From an uncultured Dehalococcoidia bacterium (GTDB lineage: Bacteria > Chloroflexota > Dehalococcoidia > Tepidiformales > Tepidiformaceae): a stretch of 64,000 bases of DNA. Every line of letters starts with the position of its first letter. Positions within the stretch are counted from its first letter, which is position 1. The notes below the pieces were generated by a model that was given only the letters and a program-made list of their open reading frames with translations, was not told the DNA's origin and ran no database searches. Below are positions 25,118 through 33,161 of the stretch, in pieces. The position numbers were made by a program, and so were the translations under genes. Location of the stretch: NCBI GenBank assembly GCA_938015525.1, contig CALLPC010000005.1:62001-126000 (forward strand), in the 5' to 3' direction.

Positions 25118-25867
25118 ATGAACTCCCCGCCCACCGTGCCGGCCAGCCCCGACGACGGGCCCGAAGCCCCGCAGCGCCACCTCCTCCGGATGGCTGCCTT
25201 CGGCGGCTGGGGGGTCATCCTCGTCGTCCAGGTCGGCCAGTACCTCCACCGGCCTACCGCCGCCAACCTCATCGTTACCGTCGGCCTCGCCGCCCTTTTC
25301 TGCCTCTTCCTCGCCCACGCCCTCTTCATGCGGATGGTCCAGAAACGCCGCTGGCACCGCGTCGCGGCCCGGCTCCAGGGCGGAGCCTACCTCTCCGAAT
25401 TCCACAACCTCCCCAACCGCAACTACGTCCTCGCCGAGCTCCGCCGCGAGATGCCCCGCGCCCGCGCCCTCCAGTCGCCGTTCGTGCTCATCCAGCTCTC
25501 CATCGAAAACCTCGCCGAGGTCCGCGAGCGCCGCGGCGATGACTTCGCAAACCGCGCCCTCAACGCCCTCGCCGATGTCCTCAAGCGGCTCACCCGCTCC
25601 TCCGATTTCCTCGCCCACCTCGGCGGCGCGAAATTCTGCGTCATGCTCGTCGAATGCACCCTCGAGCAGTCGTTCATCTACCTGAAGCGCGTGCCCGGCA
25701 CCATCTCCGTCTCCGATGGCCACAACGTCCTCGACGTCCCCGTCACGGCCCGGGTCATCCAGTACGACCTCGAAGCGCTCTACGCGACGGATGTCCTCCG
25801 CGACCTCGAGGAGGCTCGCCCCCTCCGCCGCCGCGAACCCCCGCGCCCCGACGCCCTCGCCGCCTGA
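25118..25867 (+). CDS. Membrane protein with degenerate GGDEF-like domain
   Basis: A 249-residue protein with two TM segments (about 29-45 and 51-72) and a C-terminal GGDEF-like fold (NLPNRNYVLAEL, then DFLAHLGGAKF). The catalytic motif is GGAKF (169-173) in place of GGDEF, losing the metal/GTP-binding acidic residues, so cyclase activity is not expected. It may be a c-di-GMP effector or structural partner. It lies directly after the cyclase and HDOD genes in the same orientation. Confidence 0.75.
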   Translation: MNSPPTVPASPDDGPEAPQRHLLRMAAFGGWGVILVVQVGQYLHRPTAANLIVTVGLAALFCLFLAHALFMRMVQKRRWHRVAARLQGGAYLSEFHNLPNRNYVLAELRREMPRARALQSPFVLIQLSIENLAEVRERRGDDFANRALNALADVLKRLTRSSDFLAHLGGAKFCVMLVECTLEQSFIYLKRVPGTISVSDGHNVLDVPVTARVIQYDLEALYATDVLRDLEEARPLRRREPPRPDALAA

Positions 25868-25879
25868 GCCGCCCCGCCT

Positions 25880-27325
25880 CTACCACCGGTAGGTCGACGC
25901 GTCGCCCACCCGGTGCAGCTTCAGGAAGTTCGTCGTCCCCTGCGCCCGGACCGGCAGGCTGGCGACGACCACCACTTCGTCGCCGGCTACCACGAAGCCG
26001 CCATCCAGGAGGGCCCGGTCCACCTCACGCAGCAGCTCGTCCGTCGTCATCACGGCCGCGCTGAGGACCGGCACCACCCCTCTCGCCAGCGCCAGCCGCC
26101 GGTACACCGCCTCCTTGTGGGTGACCGCGAAAATCGGCGCCTCCGGGTGCACCTTGCTGATGAGGAGCGCCGAATACCCGCTCTGCGTAAAACAGGCGAT
26201 GCCCCGCATGTTCGGGTCCGACTCCACGATCCGCCGGGCCGCCAGCGCAATCACGTAGGAGTGGTCATCCTGCTCGTCCGGCCCGCGGGCCTCGGGCGCC
26301 GGGCCCTGGACTGCCTCCGCCTGCCGGAGAATCCGGTCCATCATCGCGACTGACTCCACCGGGTACGCCCCGACCGCCGTCTCGCCGCTCAGCATCACGG
26401 CGTCCGAGAACTCCCAGGCCGCATTGGCCACGTCCGAGGCTTCCGCCCGGGTCGGCCGCGGTGAGTTCACCATCGACTCCAGCATCTGGGTTGCCGTAAT
26501 CACCGGCACCATCTCCCGCGCCGCTGCCGCGATGATCCGCCGCTGCCAGACCGGCACCTCCTCCGGCGGCAGCTCCACCCCGAGGTCCCCGCGTGCCACC
26601 ATCAGCCCGTCGGCCTCCGCCGCGATCGCATCGAGGTGCTCGACCGCCTGCTTCCGCTCGATCTTGGCCACGACCGGGATATCGCTCCCGAGCGCCACCA
26701 GCGCCGACCGCGCCGCCTCGATGTCCGAGGCGTCCCGGACGAAGCTCAGCGCCACGTAGTCAACGCACTCCGCGACGGCCATCGCCAGCGCCTCCCGGTC
26801 CCGGTCGGTCAGCGCCGGCGCCGAAAGCGCCGTCTCCGGGAAGTGGACGCCCCGGCGCGGTGCCAGCAGGCCGCCCACGGTCACCTCGCAAACCAGCTCT
26901 CCCCCCTCCCGCCGCAGCACCCGGAGCTCGACCCGCCCATCGTCGAGCAACACCCGCTCGCCCGGCGCGACATCCTCGAGCAGCCGGTCGTACGCGATGT
27001 GCAGCCGCTCCTCGGTCCCCGGGACGGGCTCCGGTGTCAGCCTCACCGCCGCCCCCGGCCGCAGCTCCACCGCCCGGCCCCCGTCGTTCTCGCCCGTGCG
27101 GAGCTTCGTCCCCGCGAGGTCGAGCAGCACGGCCAGCGGCCTCCCCTCCGCCCGCGCCGCCTCCCGCACCATCCGCACGGCCTCCCGGTGCTCCTCCAGC
27201 GTCCCGTGGCTCGTATTCAGCCGGGCAACGTCCATCCCCGCCCGCACCATCGCACGGAGCGTCCCCGGCGCCAACGATGCCGGCCCCAGCGTCGCCACGA
27301 TCTTGGTCCGGCGCATCGTCCCCAT
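25880..27325 (-). CDS. pyk: Pyruvate kinase
   Basis: A 481-residue enzyme converting phosphoenolpyruvate and ADP to pyruvate and ATP. It begins RRTKIVATLGPAS, has the VAKIERKQAVEHL segment with the catalytic Lys, GLMVARGDLGVELP and VITATQMLESM. The C-terminal allosteric domain is complete. The ATG at 27325 follows TATAGT (27332-27337) by 6 nt and is preferred over ATG 27316 and over upstream extensions. It is divergent from the 27381 gene with both promoters inside a 55-bp gap. Confidence 0.95.
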   Translation of the reverse strand: MGTMRRTKIVATLGPASLAPGTLRAMVRAGMDVARLNTSHGTLEEHREAVRMVREAARAEGRPLAVLLDLAGTKLRTGENDGGRAVELRPGAAVRLTPEPVPGTEERLHIAYDRLLEDVAPGERVLLDDGRVELRVLRREGGELVCEVTVGGLLAPRRGVHFPETALSAPALTDRDREALAMAVAECVDYVALSFVRDASDIEAARSALVALGSDIPVVAKIERKQAVEHLDAIAAEADGLMVARGDLGVELPPEEVPVWQRRIIAAAAREMVPVITATQMLESMVNSPRPTRAEASDVANAAWEFSDAVMLSGETAVGAYPVESVAMMDRILRQAEAVQGPAPEARGPDEQDDHSYVIALAARRIVESDPNMRGIACFTQSGYSALLISKVHPEAPIFAVTHKEAVYRRLALARGVVPVLSAAVMTTDELLREVDRALLDGGFVVAGDEVVVVASLPVRAQGTTNFLKLHRVGDASTYRW

Positions 27326-27331
27326 GCCTCG

Positions 27332-27337
27332 ACTATA
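27332..27337 (-). promoter_or_regulatory. -10 element of a leaderless start (pyk)
   Basis: TATAGT on the minus strand, 6 nt before the ATG at 27325. Confidence 0.55.
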
Positions 27338-27367
27338 CCAACCGCCGCTGACCCCGCCGGTGAACAG

Positions 27368-27373
27368 TACACT
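27368..27373 (+). promoter_or_regulatory. -10 element of a leaderless start
   Basis: TACACT, 7 nt before the ATG at 27381, divergent from the pyk promoter. Confidence 0.5.
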
Positions 27374-27380
27374 TTCCGCC

Positions 27381-27860
27381 ATGCCTCCCGACGCCCTGAA
27401 AGCCCGGGAGTTCCTCTTCCTCGCCGAGGAGCTCGCCCTCCGCCGCCTCCCGCCCACCGTGCCGCCGCCCCACCGCCGCGTCCTGTGGACCATCCTCCAG
27501 CTTTCCTGGGGCGCCCCCCAGTTCCACATCGAGCTCCAGCCGCAGCCGGTCCGCAATCTCGTCGAGCTCGGCCTCCACTTCGAGGGACCGGTCGAAGCCA
27601 ACGACGCCCGTGCCGCCCTCGTCGCCGCCCGGGCCGCCCCCCTCATGGCCGCTCTCGGCCCCGCCTGGGAGCTCGAGCACTGGACGCCCTCCTGGCGCCG
27701 CCTCCACCGGACGTTCCCGTTCGAACGGCTCACCCGCGCCCTCGCCGAAGAAGTCGCAGCCGAGATGGCCCGCGCCGTCCCGCTCCTTTACCCGTTCTGT
27801 CTCCCTGAGCCGCGGCCCGACTTATCCCTTAGCGCCGCCGCCGCTACCCTCGGCCCATGA
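27381..27860 (+). CDS. Hypothetical protein (159 aa) coupled to FKBP gene
   Basis: I do not recognise this protein. It is soluble and rich in Pro, Arg and Leu, with segments QLSWGAPQFHIELQP, FEGPVEANDARAALV and HWTPSWRRLHRTFPF. There is no signal peptide. TACACT 7 nt before the ATG and a 4-bp stop/start overlap with the FKBP gene indicate a real expressed gene. Divergence from pyk might mean shared regulation. Confidence 0.65.
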   Translation: MPPDALKAREFLFLAEELALRRLPPTVPPPHRRVLWTILQLSWGAPQFHIELQPQPVRNLVELGLHFEGPVEANDARAALVAARAAPLMAALGPAWELEHWTPSWRRLHRTFPFERLTRALAEEVAAEMARAVPLLYPFCLPEPRPDLSLSAAAATLGP

Positions 27861-28390
27861 GCCGATTCGCCCCCCTGCTCCTCGCCCTCATCGCCGCCGG
27901 TTCAGCCGCCCTGGCAGCCGCCTGCGGCGGCGATGACGACGCACCGGGCGCGACGCCCTCCCCCGCGGGCACGGCGACCGCCGCCAGCCCCGCGCCCGCC
28001 CGCACCCCCACCCCCGCCGCCAACGCGACGCCCGGCCCCATCACCCTCGAGAACCCCACCGTCACGGCCTCCGGCCTCCGCTACCAGGACCTCGTCGTCG
28101 GCACCGGCCCGGCCCCGCAGCAGGGCCAGCGCGCCACCGTCCACTACACCGGCTACTTTACCGACGGCCGGAAGTTCGACAGCTCCCTCGACCGCGGCCA
28201 GCCGTTCACCTTCGTCCTCGGCGTCGGCCAGGTCATCAAAGGCTGGGACGAAGGGGTCGCCACGATGAACGTCGGCGGCAAGCGGCTCCTCTACATCCCC
28301 GCGAACCTCGCCTACGGCTCCCGCGGCCAGGGCCCCATCCCGCCCAATACCGACCTCATCTTCGAGGTCGAACTCCTCGATATCCGCTAA
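27857..28390 (+). CDS. FKBP-type peptidyl-prolyl isomerase, lipoprotein
   Basis: A 177-residue exported protein. The N-terminus is a lipoprotein signal with Cys at 23 (ALAAACGG). A disordered Ala/Thr/Pro linker (about 30-65) leads to an FKBP domain (TVHYTGYFTDGRKFDSS, GQVIKGWDEGVATM, IPANLAYGSRGQG). It should catalyse proline isomerisation of exported proteins at the outer face of the membrane. Its end overlaps the convergent CoA transferase gene by 4 bp. Confidence 0.9.
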   Translation: MSRFAPLLLALIAAGSAALAAACGGDDDAPGATPSPAGTATAASPAPARTPTPAANATPGPITLENPTVTASGLRYQDLVVGTGPAPQQGQRATVHYTGYFTDGRKFDSSLDRGQPFTFVLGVGQVIKGWDEGVATMNVGGKRLLYIPANLAYGSRGQGPIPPNTDLIFEVELLDIR

Positions 28391-29712
28391 TCCGGCCGCT
28401 CGTAATCCGGCCGCTCCGCCGTACCACGCAGCTCCCACTCGCGCACCACCCGGGCTTCGATGAGCCCATCGACCTCCTCCCGGGTGAAGCCAAGCTCGGC
28501 CAGCACCTCCCGCGTATGCTGCCCGAGCGCCGGCGAAGGCCGGCGCGTCCCCGTCTCTCCCCCGCTCATCCGGAGCGGTGAATTCGCCATCACCACCGGC
28601 CCCACCACCGGGTGCTCGAACTCCCGCAGCAGCTCCAGCGCCTGCACCTGCGGGTCATCGAACAGCTCCGCGGTATACCGCACCGGCCCGCAGGGCACCC
28701 CCGCCGCATCGAATGCCGCCACCCACTCGTCCGTCGTCCTCGTGCTGAAGATCGCCGCTATCAGCTCGTTCAGCACGAGGTTCTCATCGGGCGAAAGCGC
28801 CTCGGTATCGAACTCGTCGCCCGTCACCCGCGGGTCCTCCACCCCGAGCACCCGTACCGCCGCCCGGCGCAGCCGGTTGTTCAGGCACGCCAGCGCAAGG
28901 TACGAATCCCGGGTCTCGTAGACCTTGTAGTAGGGATTGTTCCGCCGCCCCGTCTCCTGCCGGGGGGGCACCTCCTTCAGTGCCTCCTCGACCCGCTGCC
29001 CCGCAGCCCGCGCCCGGGCCATCGCGGCGAGCAGCCGCTCGCGGTGCTCCCGGTCCAGCCGCTCGATCGAGAACATCGGCCGATACTGCACCGCGATCCC
29101 CGCGGCGAACAGGCTCGTCTCGATGAACTGCCCGCGGCCCGTCTTCTCCCGGTGGTAGAGCGCCGCCGCTGCCCCGTAGGCGAGGAACATCCCCGCCGCC
29201 AGGTCCGTCGGCGAGGTCGTGATGATCGGGTGCGGCAGCCCGCCCGCACCCTCGAACGCCATGATGCCCGTCATCGCCTGGGAGACGAGGTCGAACCCCG
29301 GCCGCTCCCGGTACGGCCCCGCACCCCCGAACGCCGTGTTCTGGCAGTAGATGAGCCGCGGGTTCACGGCCGAGAGCGTCGCGTAATCCACGCCCAGCCG
29401 CTCCGCCACCCCCGGCCGGTAGTTCGCCAGCAGGATGTCCGCCGTCCGCACCAGCCGGTCGAATATCGCCTTCCCCTCCGGCCGCTTCAGGTCGATGGAG
29501 ATGCTCCGCTTCCCCTTGTTCACCCCCATGAACCCGCGGCTCTCGCCCAGCGCGACCGGCGCCGTGTGCCGCCAAAAATCCCCCAGCGGTGGCTCCACCT
29601 TGATCACGTCCGCCCCCAGGTCGGCCAGCATCTCCCCCGCCAGCGGGCCCGCGATGTACTCGCTCAGGTCCAGCACCCGTACCCCCTCGAATACCCCGCG
29701 AATCGTCTCCAT
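28387..29712 (-). CDS. Family III CoA transferase (CaiB/BaiF)
   Basis: A 441-residue CoA transferase that moves CoA between carboxylic acids. The start VRVLDLSEYIAGPLAGEMLADLGADVIKVEPP is typical, with NKGKRSISIDLK, LLANYRPGVAERLG and the later GFDLVSQAMTGIM. It is the last gene of a three-gene unit with an acyl-CoA dehydrogenase and a kinase-like protein, separated by 21 bp and 59 bp. This suggests activation and oxidation of an unidentified acid. Confidence 0.88.
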   Translation of the reverse strand: METIRGVFEGVRVLDLSEYIAGPLAGEMLADLGADVIKVEPPLGDFWRHTAPVALGESRGFMGVNKGKRSISIDLKRPEGKAIFDRLVRTADILLANYRPGVAERLGVDYATLSAVNPRLIYCQNTAFGGAGPYRERPGFDLVSQAMTGIMAFEGAGGLPHPIITTSPTDLAAGMFLAYGAAAALYHREKTGRGQFIETSLFAAGIAVQYRPMFSIERLDREHRERLLAAMARARAAGQRVEEALKEVPPRQETGRRNNPYYKVYETRDSYLALACLNNRLRRAAVRVLGVEDPRVTGDEFDTEALSPDENLVLNELIAAIFSTRTTDEWVAAFDAAGVPCGPVRYTAELFDDPQVQALELLREFEHPVVGPVVMANSPLRMSGGETGTRRPSPALGQHTREVLAELGFTREEVDGLIEARVVREWELRGTAERPDYERPD

Positions 29713-29733
29713 ACCCTCCCGTCCTCCTGCCCG

Positions 29734-30876
29734 TCAGCCGCGCGGCAGCCCCAGCCCGCGCGTCGCGATGATGTTCCGGTTGATTTCCGAAGTGCCCGCC
29801 GCAATCGTCAGGGACACCGTCTGCAACACCGCCATCGGCACCTGCCCACCGAGCGGCGCCCACGCCCCCTCCATCACCTGCCCGCGCAGCCCGAGCGTCG
29901 TGAAGGCGACCCGCGCCATCCGCTGGTGGAGCTCCGTCCCGAACGTCTTGGCCATCGACGCCTCGTAGTTCGGCACGAGCCCCCGGCTCTGCATCCACGC
30001 CACCCGGTACGACATCAGCCGGCCGACCTGGAAGCCGAGCGCGATGTCTGCCAGCGCCAGCCGGGTCGCCGGCCGGTCGTACAGCGAGCCCCCGCCGCCG
30101 TCCCGCGCCGGCGCCGCCTTCGCGTATGCCACGACCTCTTCGAACGTCCGCAGCCCCCCGATCACCCGCCCGATGCCCGAGCGCTCGAAGTCCAGCGTCG
30201 CCGCGGAGACGTACCAGCCCCGGTTCACCTCGCCCACCACCATGTCGGCCGGCACCCGCACGTCGTCGAAGAACACCTCATTGAAGCCCGCCTGCCCGGT
30301 CATCTGCACCAGCGGGCGCACGCTAATCCCCGGCAGCTTCATGTCCACGAGGAAGTACGTGATCCCCCGGTGCTTCGGCGCATCCGGGTCCGTCCGCGCC
30401 AGCAGGATCATGAAGTCCGCGTGCTGCGCGTTCGAGGTCCAGGTCTTCTGCCCGTTGATCACCCAGCTGTCACCGTCCCGCAGGGCCCGCGTCTGCAGCG
30501 AGGCGAGGTCTGACCCGGAGCCGGGCTCGCTGAAGCCCTGGCACCATGTCGCCTCGTCCCGTGCGATGGCCGGGAGGAACCGCGCCTTCTGCTCGGCCGT
30601 CCCGAACAGGATGAGCGTCGGCCCCACCCGGTCAGCTCCCATCGTCTGGCCCGGGGCCCGGTGGTACGCCATCTCTTCGTTGTAGACGAGCTGGCGGAGA
30701 TGCGGCGCGCCCTGGCCGCCGTATTCGGGCGGCCACGACATCGTCAGCCAGCCCTTCGCCGCCAGCTTCTTCGTGAACGATTCCCCCTCGCGCACCTTCG
30801 GGAGCTCCGCGCGGATGAAGGCGCGGACCTCCTGCCGGAACGCCTCGTCCTCCGCCGAAAACCGGAACTCCATCAT
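29734..30876 (-). CDS. Acyl-CoA dehydrogenase
   Basis: A 380-residue FAD enzyme related to that at 21860-23050, with CQGFSEPGSGSDLASLQTRA, WVINGQKTWTSNAQHADFM and the C-terminal AAGTSEINRNIIATRGLGLPR. It probably dehydrogenates the acyl-CoA made by the adjoining CoA transferase. It is the middle gene of the operon. Confidence 0.88.
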   Translation of the reverse strand: MMEFRFSAEDEAFRQEVRAFIRAELPKVREGESFTKKLAAKGWLTMSWPPEYGGQGAPHLRQLVYNEEMAYHRAPGQTMGADRVGPTLILFGTAEQKARFLPAIARDEATWCQGFSEPGSGSDLASLQTRALRDGDSWVINGQKTWTSNAQHADFMILLARTDPDAPKHRGITYFLVDMKLPGISVRPLVQMTGQAGFNEVFFDDVRVPADMVVGEVNRGWYVSAATLDFERSGIGRVIGGLRTFEEVVAYAKAAPARDGGGGSLYDRPATRLALADIALGFQVGRLMSYRVAWMQSRGLVPNYEASMAKTFGTELHQRMARVAFTTLGLRGQVMEGAWAPLGGQVPMAVLQTVSLTIAAGTSEINRNIIATRGLGLPRG

Positions 30877-30935
30877 CGGCCCCCTCGCCGCGTTTGCCGA
30901 ACTCTACCGCGCCCCCGGCGGCAGGGGTAGCCGCC

Positions 30936-32018
30936 TCAGGCGACGCCGCGCAGCCGCGGGTCCGCCGCCCGGTCCGCCATCGCCAGCGCCTCCTCCACCA
31001 GCATTTCCGCCCGCCTGCCCATCCCTTCGAACCCCTCGCCCACCGTCTCGCCCTTCAGGTAGCGCGCGTGGATCCCCTCGACGATGACCGCCAGCTTGTA
31101 GGCCGCGAAGATCTCGTACCACTCGATCGCCGAGACGTCCCGCCCGCTCAGCCGGGCGTACATCTCGATGAGCTCCTGGCGGGTGTGGAAGCCCGGCTGG
31201 GCCGTCACCGCCGAAGCCGCCCGCGCCGCGAGGTACTCCTCCGAATCGCCCACCTGCCCCCAGTAGCCGAGCGTGTAGCCGAGGTCCGTCAGCGGGTCGC
31301 CCAGCGTCGCCATCTCCCAGTCCAGCACGGCCACCACCCGCCCCGGGTCCTCCCGGTCGAGCATCATGTTCCCGAGCCGGTAGTCGCCGTGGACCACCGT
31401 CGGCCTCGGCGAAACCGGGATGCTCGCCCGCAGCCGCCGGATGAGCTCGTCGATGGCCGGCAGCGGCCGCGTCTCCGAGCGCGCCCACTGCTCGCTCCAG
31501 CGCCGCACCTGCCGCTCGAGGTAGCCCTCCGGGCGGCCGAAATCGCCCAGCCCGACTGCCTCATAGTCGATGGCGTGCAGCTGCACCAGCGTCTCGATCA
31601 GCGCCCGCCCGATCGCCTGCCGCCGCTCCGGCGTGTCCGCATACCCCTCCGGGAGCCGGTCGGCGATGATCACCCCCTCCCGGTACTCCATCACGTAGAA
31701 CGGGTAGTCGTTCACCGCCGGGTCCTCGCAGAGCGCGATCGGCGGCGGCGCCGGGAAGCCGGCCCGCTGCATCCCCTGCAGCACCCGGAACTCCCGCCGC
31801 ATGTCGTGCGCCGTCGGCAGCACATGGCCCAGCGGCGGCCGCCGCAGCACCCACGTCCGGCCGCCGCCCTCCACCCGGTACGTCAGGTTCGAACGCCCGC
31901 CGCTGATCAGCGTGAACCGCAGCGGCACGTCCCCGCCGGGAACGTGCTCCGCGAAGAACTTCGAGACCGCCTCGTAGCGGATCCCGGCCGGCACACCGTT
32001 CGTCGTCTCGTTCGTCAT
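30936..32018 (-). CDS. Phosphotransferase-family protein (APH/ACAD10-like)
   Basis: A 360-residue kinase-fold protein of the aminoglycoside phosphotransferase superfamily, closest in form to the kinase domains next to acyl-CoA dehydrogenases (as in ACAD10/11). It has LISGGRSNLTYRVEGGG, the catalytic VVHGDYRLGNMML and the metal-binding VAVLDWEMATLGDPLTDLGY. In that family the kinase phosphorylates 4-hydroxyacyl-CoAs; this is inference here. A TATACT hexamer (32029-32034) ends 10 nt before the ATG. First gene of the operon. Confidence 0.85.
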   Translation of the reverse strand: MTNETTNGVPAGIRYEAVSKFFAEHVPGGDVPLRFTLISGGRSNLTYRVEGGGRTWVLRRPPLGHVLPTAHDMRREFRVLQGMQRAGFPAPPPIALCEDPAVNDYPFYVMEYREGVIIADRLPEGYADTPERRQAIGRALIETLVQLHAIDYEAVGLGDFGRPEGYLERQVRRWSEQWARSETRPLPAIDELIRRLRASIPVSPRPTVVHGDYRLGNMMLDREDPGRVVAVLDWEMATLGDPLTDLGYTLGYWGQVGDSEEYLAARAASAVTAQPGFHTRQELIEMYARLSGRDVSAIEWYEIFAAYKLAVIVEGIHARYLKGETVGEGFEGMGRRAEMLVEEALAMADRAADPRLRGVA

Positions 32019-32028
32019 CGAGCCCAAG

Positions 32029-32034
32029 AGTATA
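32029..32034 (-). promoter_or_regulatory. -10 element of the APH/ACAD/CoA-transferase operon
   Basis: TATACT on the minus strand, ten bases before the ATG at 32018. The leader would be almost absent. It shares a 90-bp gap with the start of hemA. Confidence 0.45.
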
Positions 32035-32108
32035 CGCCCCGGGCCCTTGCACCGAAGCCCGAGGGCCACGAAGATCACAAACCGCGAAAACTTCGTAGAA
32101 CGACATCG

Positions 32109-33161
32109 ATGCAGAGCTATTTGAAAGATTTACACCGTTTGACGGTTTGTTCGTGGGAGACCGCGTCCTGCGACCTCGCAGCCTTCACGGCAGCCCGCGA
32201 AGCCGCCGCAGCCCACCGCGCCGCCCTCATCGTCACCTGTCAGCGGATCGAAGCCGTCGCCCTCGCACCCTGCCCCGCCGGCTGCTCTGCCGTTCGCACC
32301 GGTCGCGAAGCCTTCCGCTACCTCGCAGCCCTCGCTGCCGGGCTCCACTCCATCGCCCTCGGCGAGCGCGAAATCCTCGGGCAGGTCCGCCGGGCGGCCG
32401 ATGAGGCGCCCCCGCCGGTCGCCGCCGTCCTCCACCGGGCCATCGCTGCCGCCCGCGCGTTTCGCAGGCGCCACCCCATCGAGGCCGACGCCGGCACCCT
32501 CCTCCGCCTCGCCCTCCGCCGCATGCCGCCGCCCGGGAGCCTCGTGGTCATCGGCTCCGGCCCCACGGCCGCTGCCGTGAGCCGAACCGCCCGCCTTCTC
32601 GGGCTCGGGCCCATCGCGGTCGTCTCCCGCGCCTGCCCGCCCTGGCTGCACCAGCGCGCCGACGCCTGGCACCCCCTCGAAGCCCTCCCCGGCCTCGCCC
32701 CGGCCGACCTCGCCGTCGTCGCCCTCGGCGGCGATGCCCCCGTCCTCTCGCCGCCGGCCATCCCCGCCACGGCAGTCCTCGACCTCTCCACCCCGCGCCG
32801 TACGGACCCGTCCGATGGTCGGGTCCTCACCCTCGCGGACCTCCGCGAGTGCGCCGGCTTCGCCGGCCGCGCCTCCCTCCTCGCCGACCTCGACCCCGAG
32901 GTCGACCGGGTCCTCGCCCACTGGTCGGAGGACGCCACCTCCCCAGTCGGGCAGTTCCGCCGCGCCATCGAGCTTCGCCGCCGGGCCGACCTCGAGCGAA
33001 TCGCCCGCCGGCACCCGGAAATCCCCCGTCCCGTACTTGAGACCATCACCCGCAGCCTCGTCGCCCACATCCTCCACGAGCCCTCCGAGCGGCTCCGCTC
33101 CCTCGACCCCACCACCGCGCGCGCCGTCGCCGCCATCTTCGACCCCTCGGAATCCGCATGA
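32109..33161 (+). CDS. hemA: Glutamyl-tRNA reductase (divergent)
   Basis: First enzyme of the C5 pathway, reducing glutamyl-tRNA to glutamate-1-semialdehyde with NADPH. At 350 residues it is shorter than the usual 400-420. The nucleophile motif is TCQRIE (Cys44) in place of the common TCNR. GEREILGQVR, SLVVIGSGPTAAAV (NADPH domain) and the C-terminal helical dimerisation segment (GQFRRAIELRRRADLERI) are all present. The ATG at 32109 follows a TAGAAC sequence by 7 nt. The stop overlaps the next gene by 4 bp. Confidence 0.85.
   Translation: MQSYLKDLHRLTVCSWETASCDLAAFTAAREAAAAHRAALIVTCQRIEAVALAPCPAGCSAVRTGREAFRYLAALAAGLHSIALGEREILGQVRRAADEAPPPVAAVLHRAIAAARAFRRRHPIEADAGTLLRLALRRMPPPGSLVVIGSGPTAAAVSRTARLLGLGPIAVVSRACPPWLHQRADAWHPLEALPGLAPADLAVVALGGDAPVLSPPAIPATAVLDLSTPRRTDPSDGRVLTLADLRECAGFAGRASLLADLDPEVDRVLAHWSEDATSPVGQFRRAIELRRRADLERIARRHPEIPRPVLETITRSLVAHILHEPSERLRSLDPTTARAVAAIFDPSESA

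Noticed and set aside
30894-32108. Upstream extension of the hemA open frame
   Set aside because: It is the antisense translation of the APH-like kinase gene. HemA similarity begins only after the ATG at 32109.
32077-32150. Inverted repeat ACAAACCG/CGGTTTGT around the hemA start
   Set aside because: The 8-bp arms are 58 bp apart and the right arm is inside the coding region. Chance or a weak signal cannot be separated by eye.
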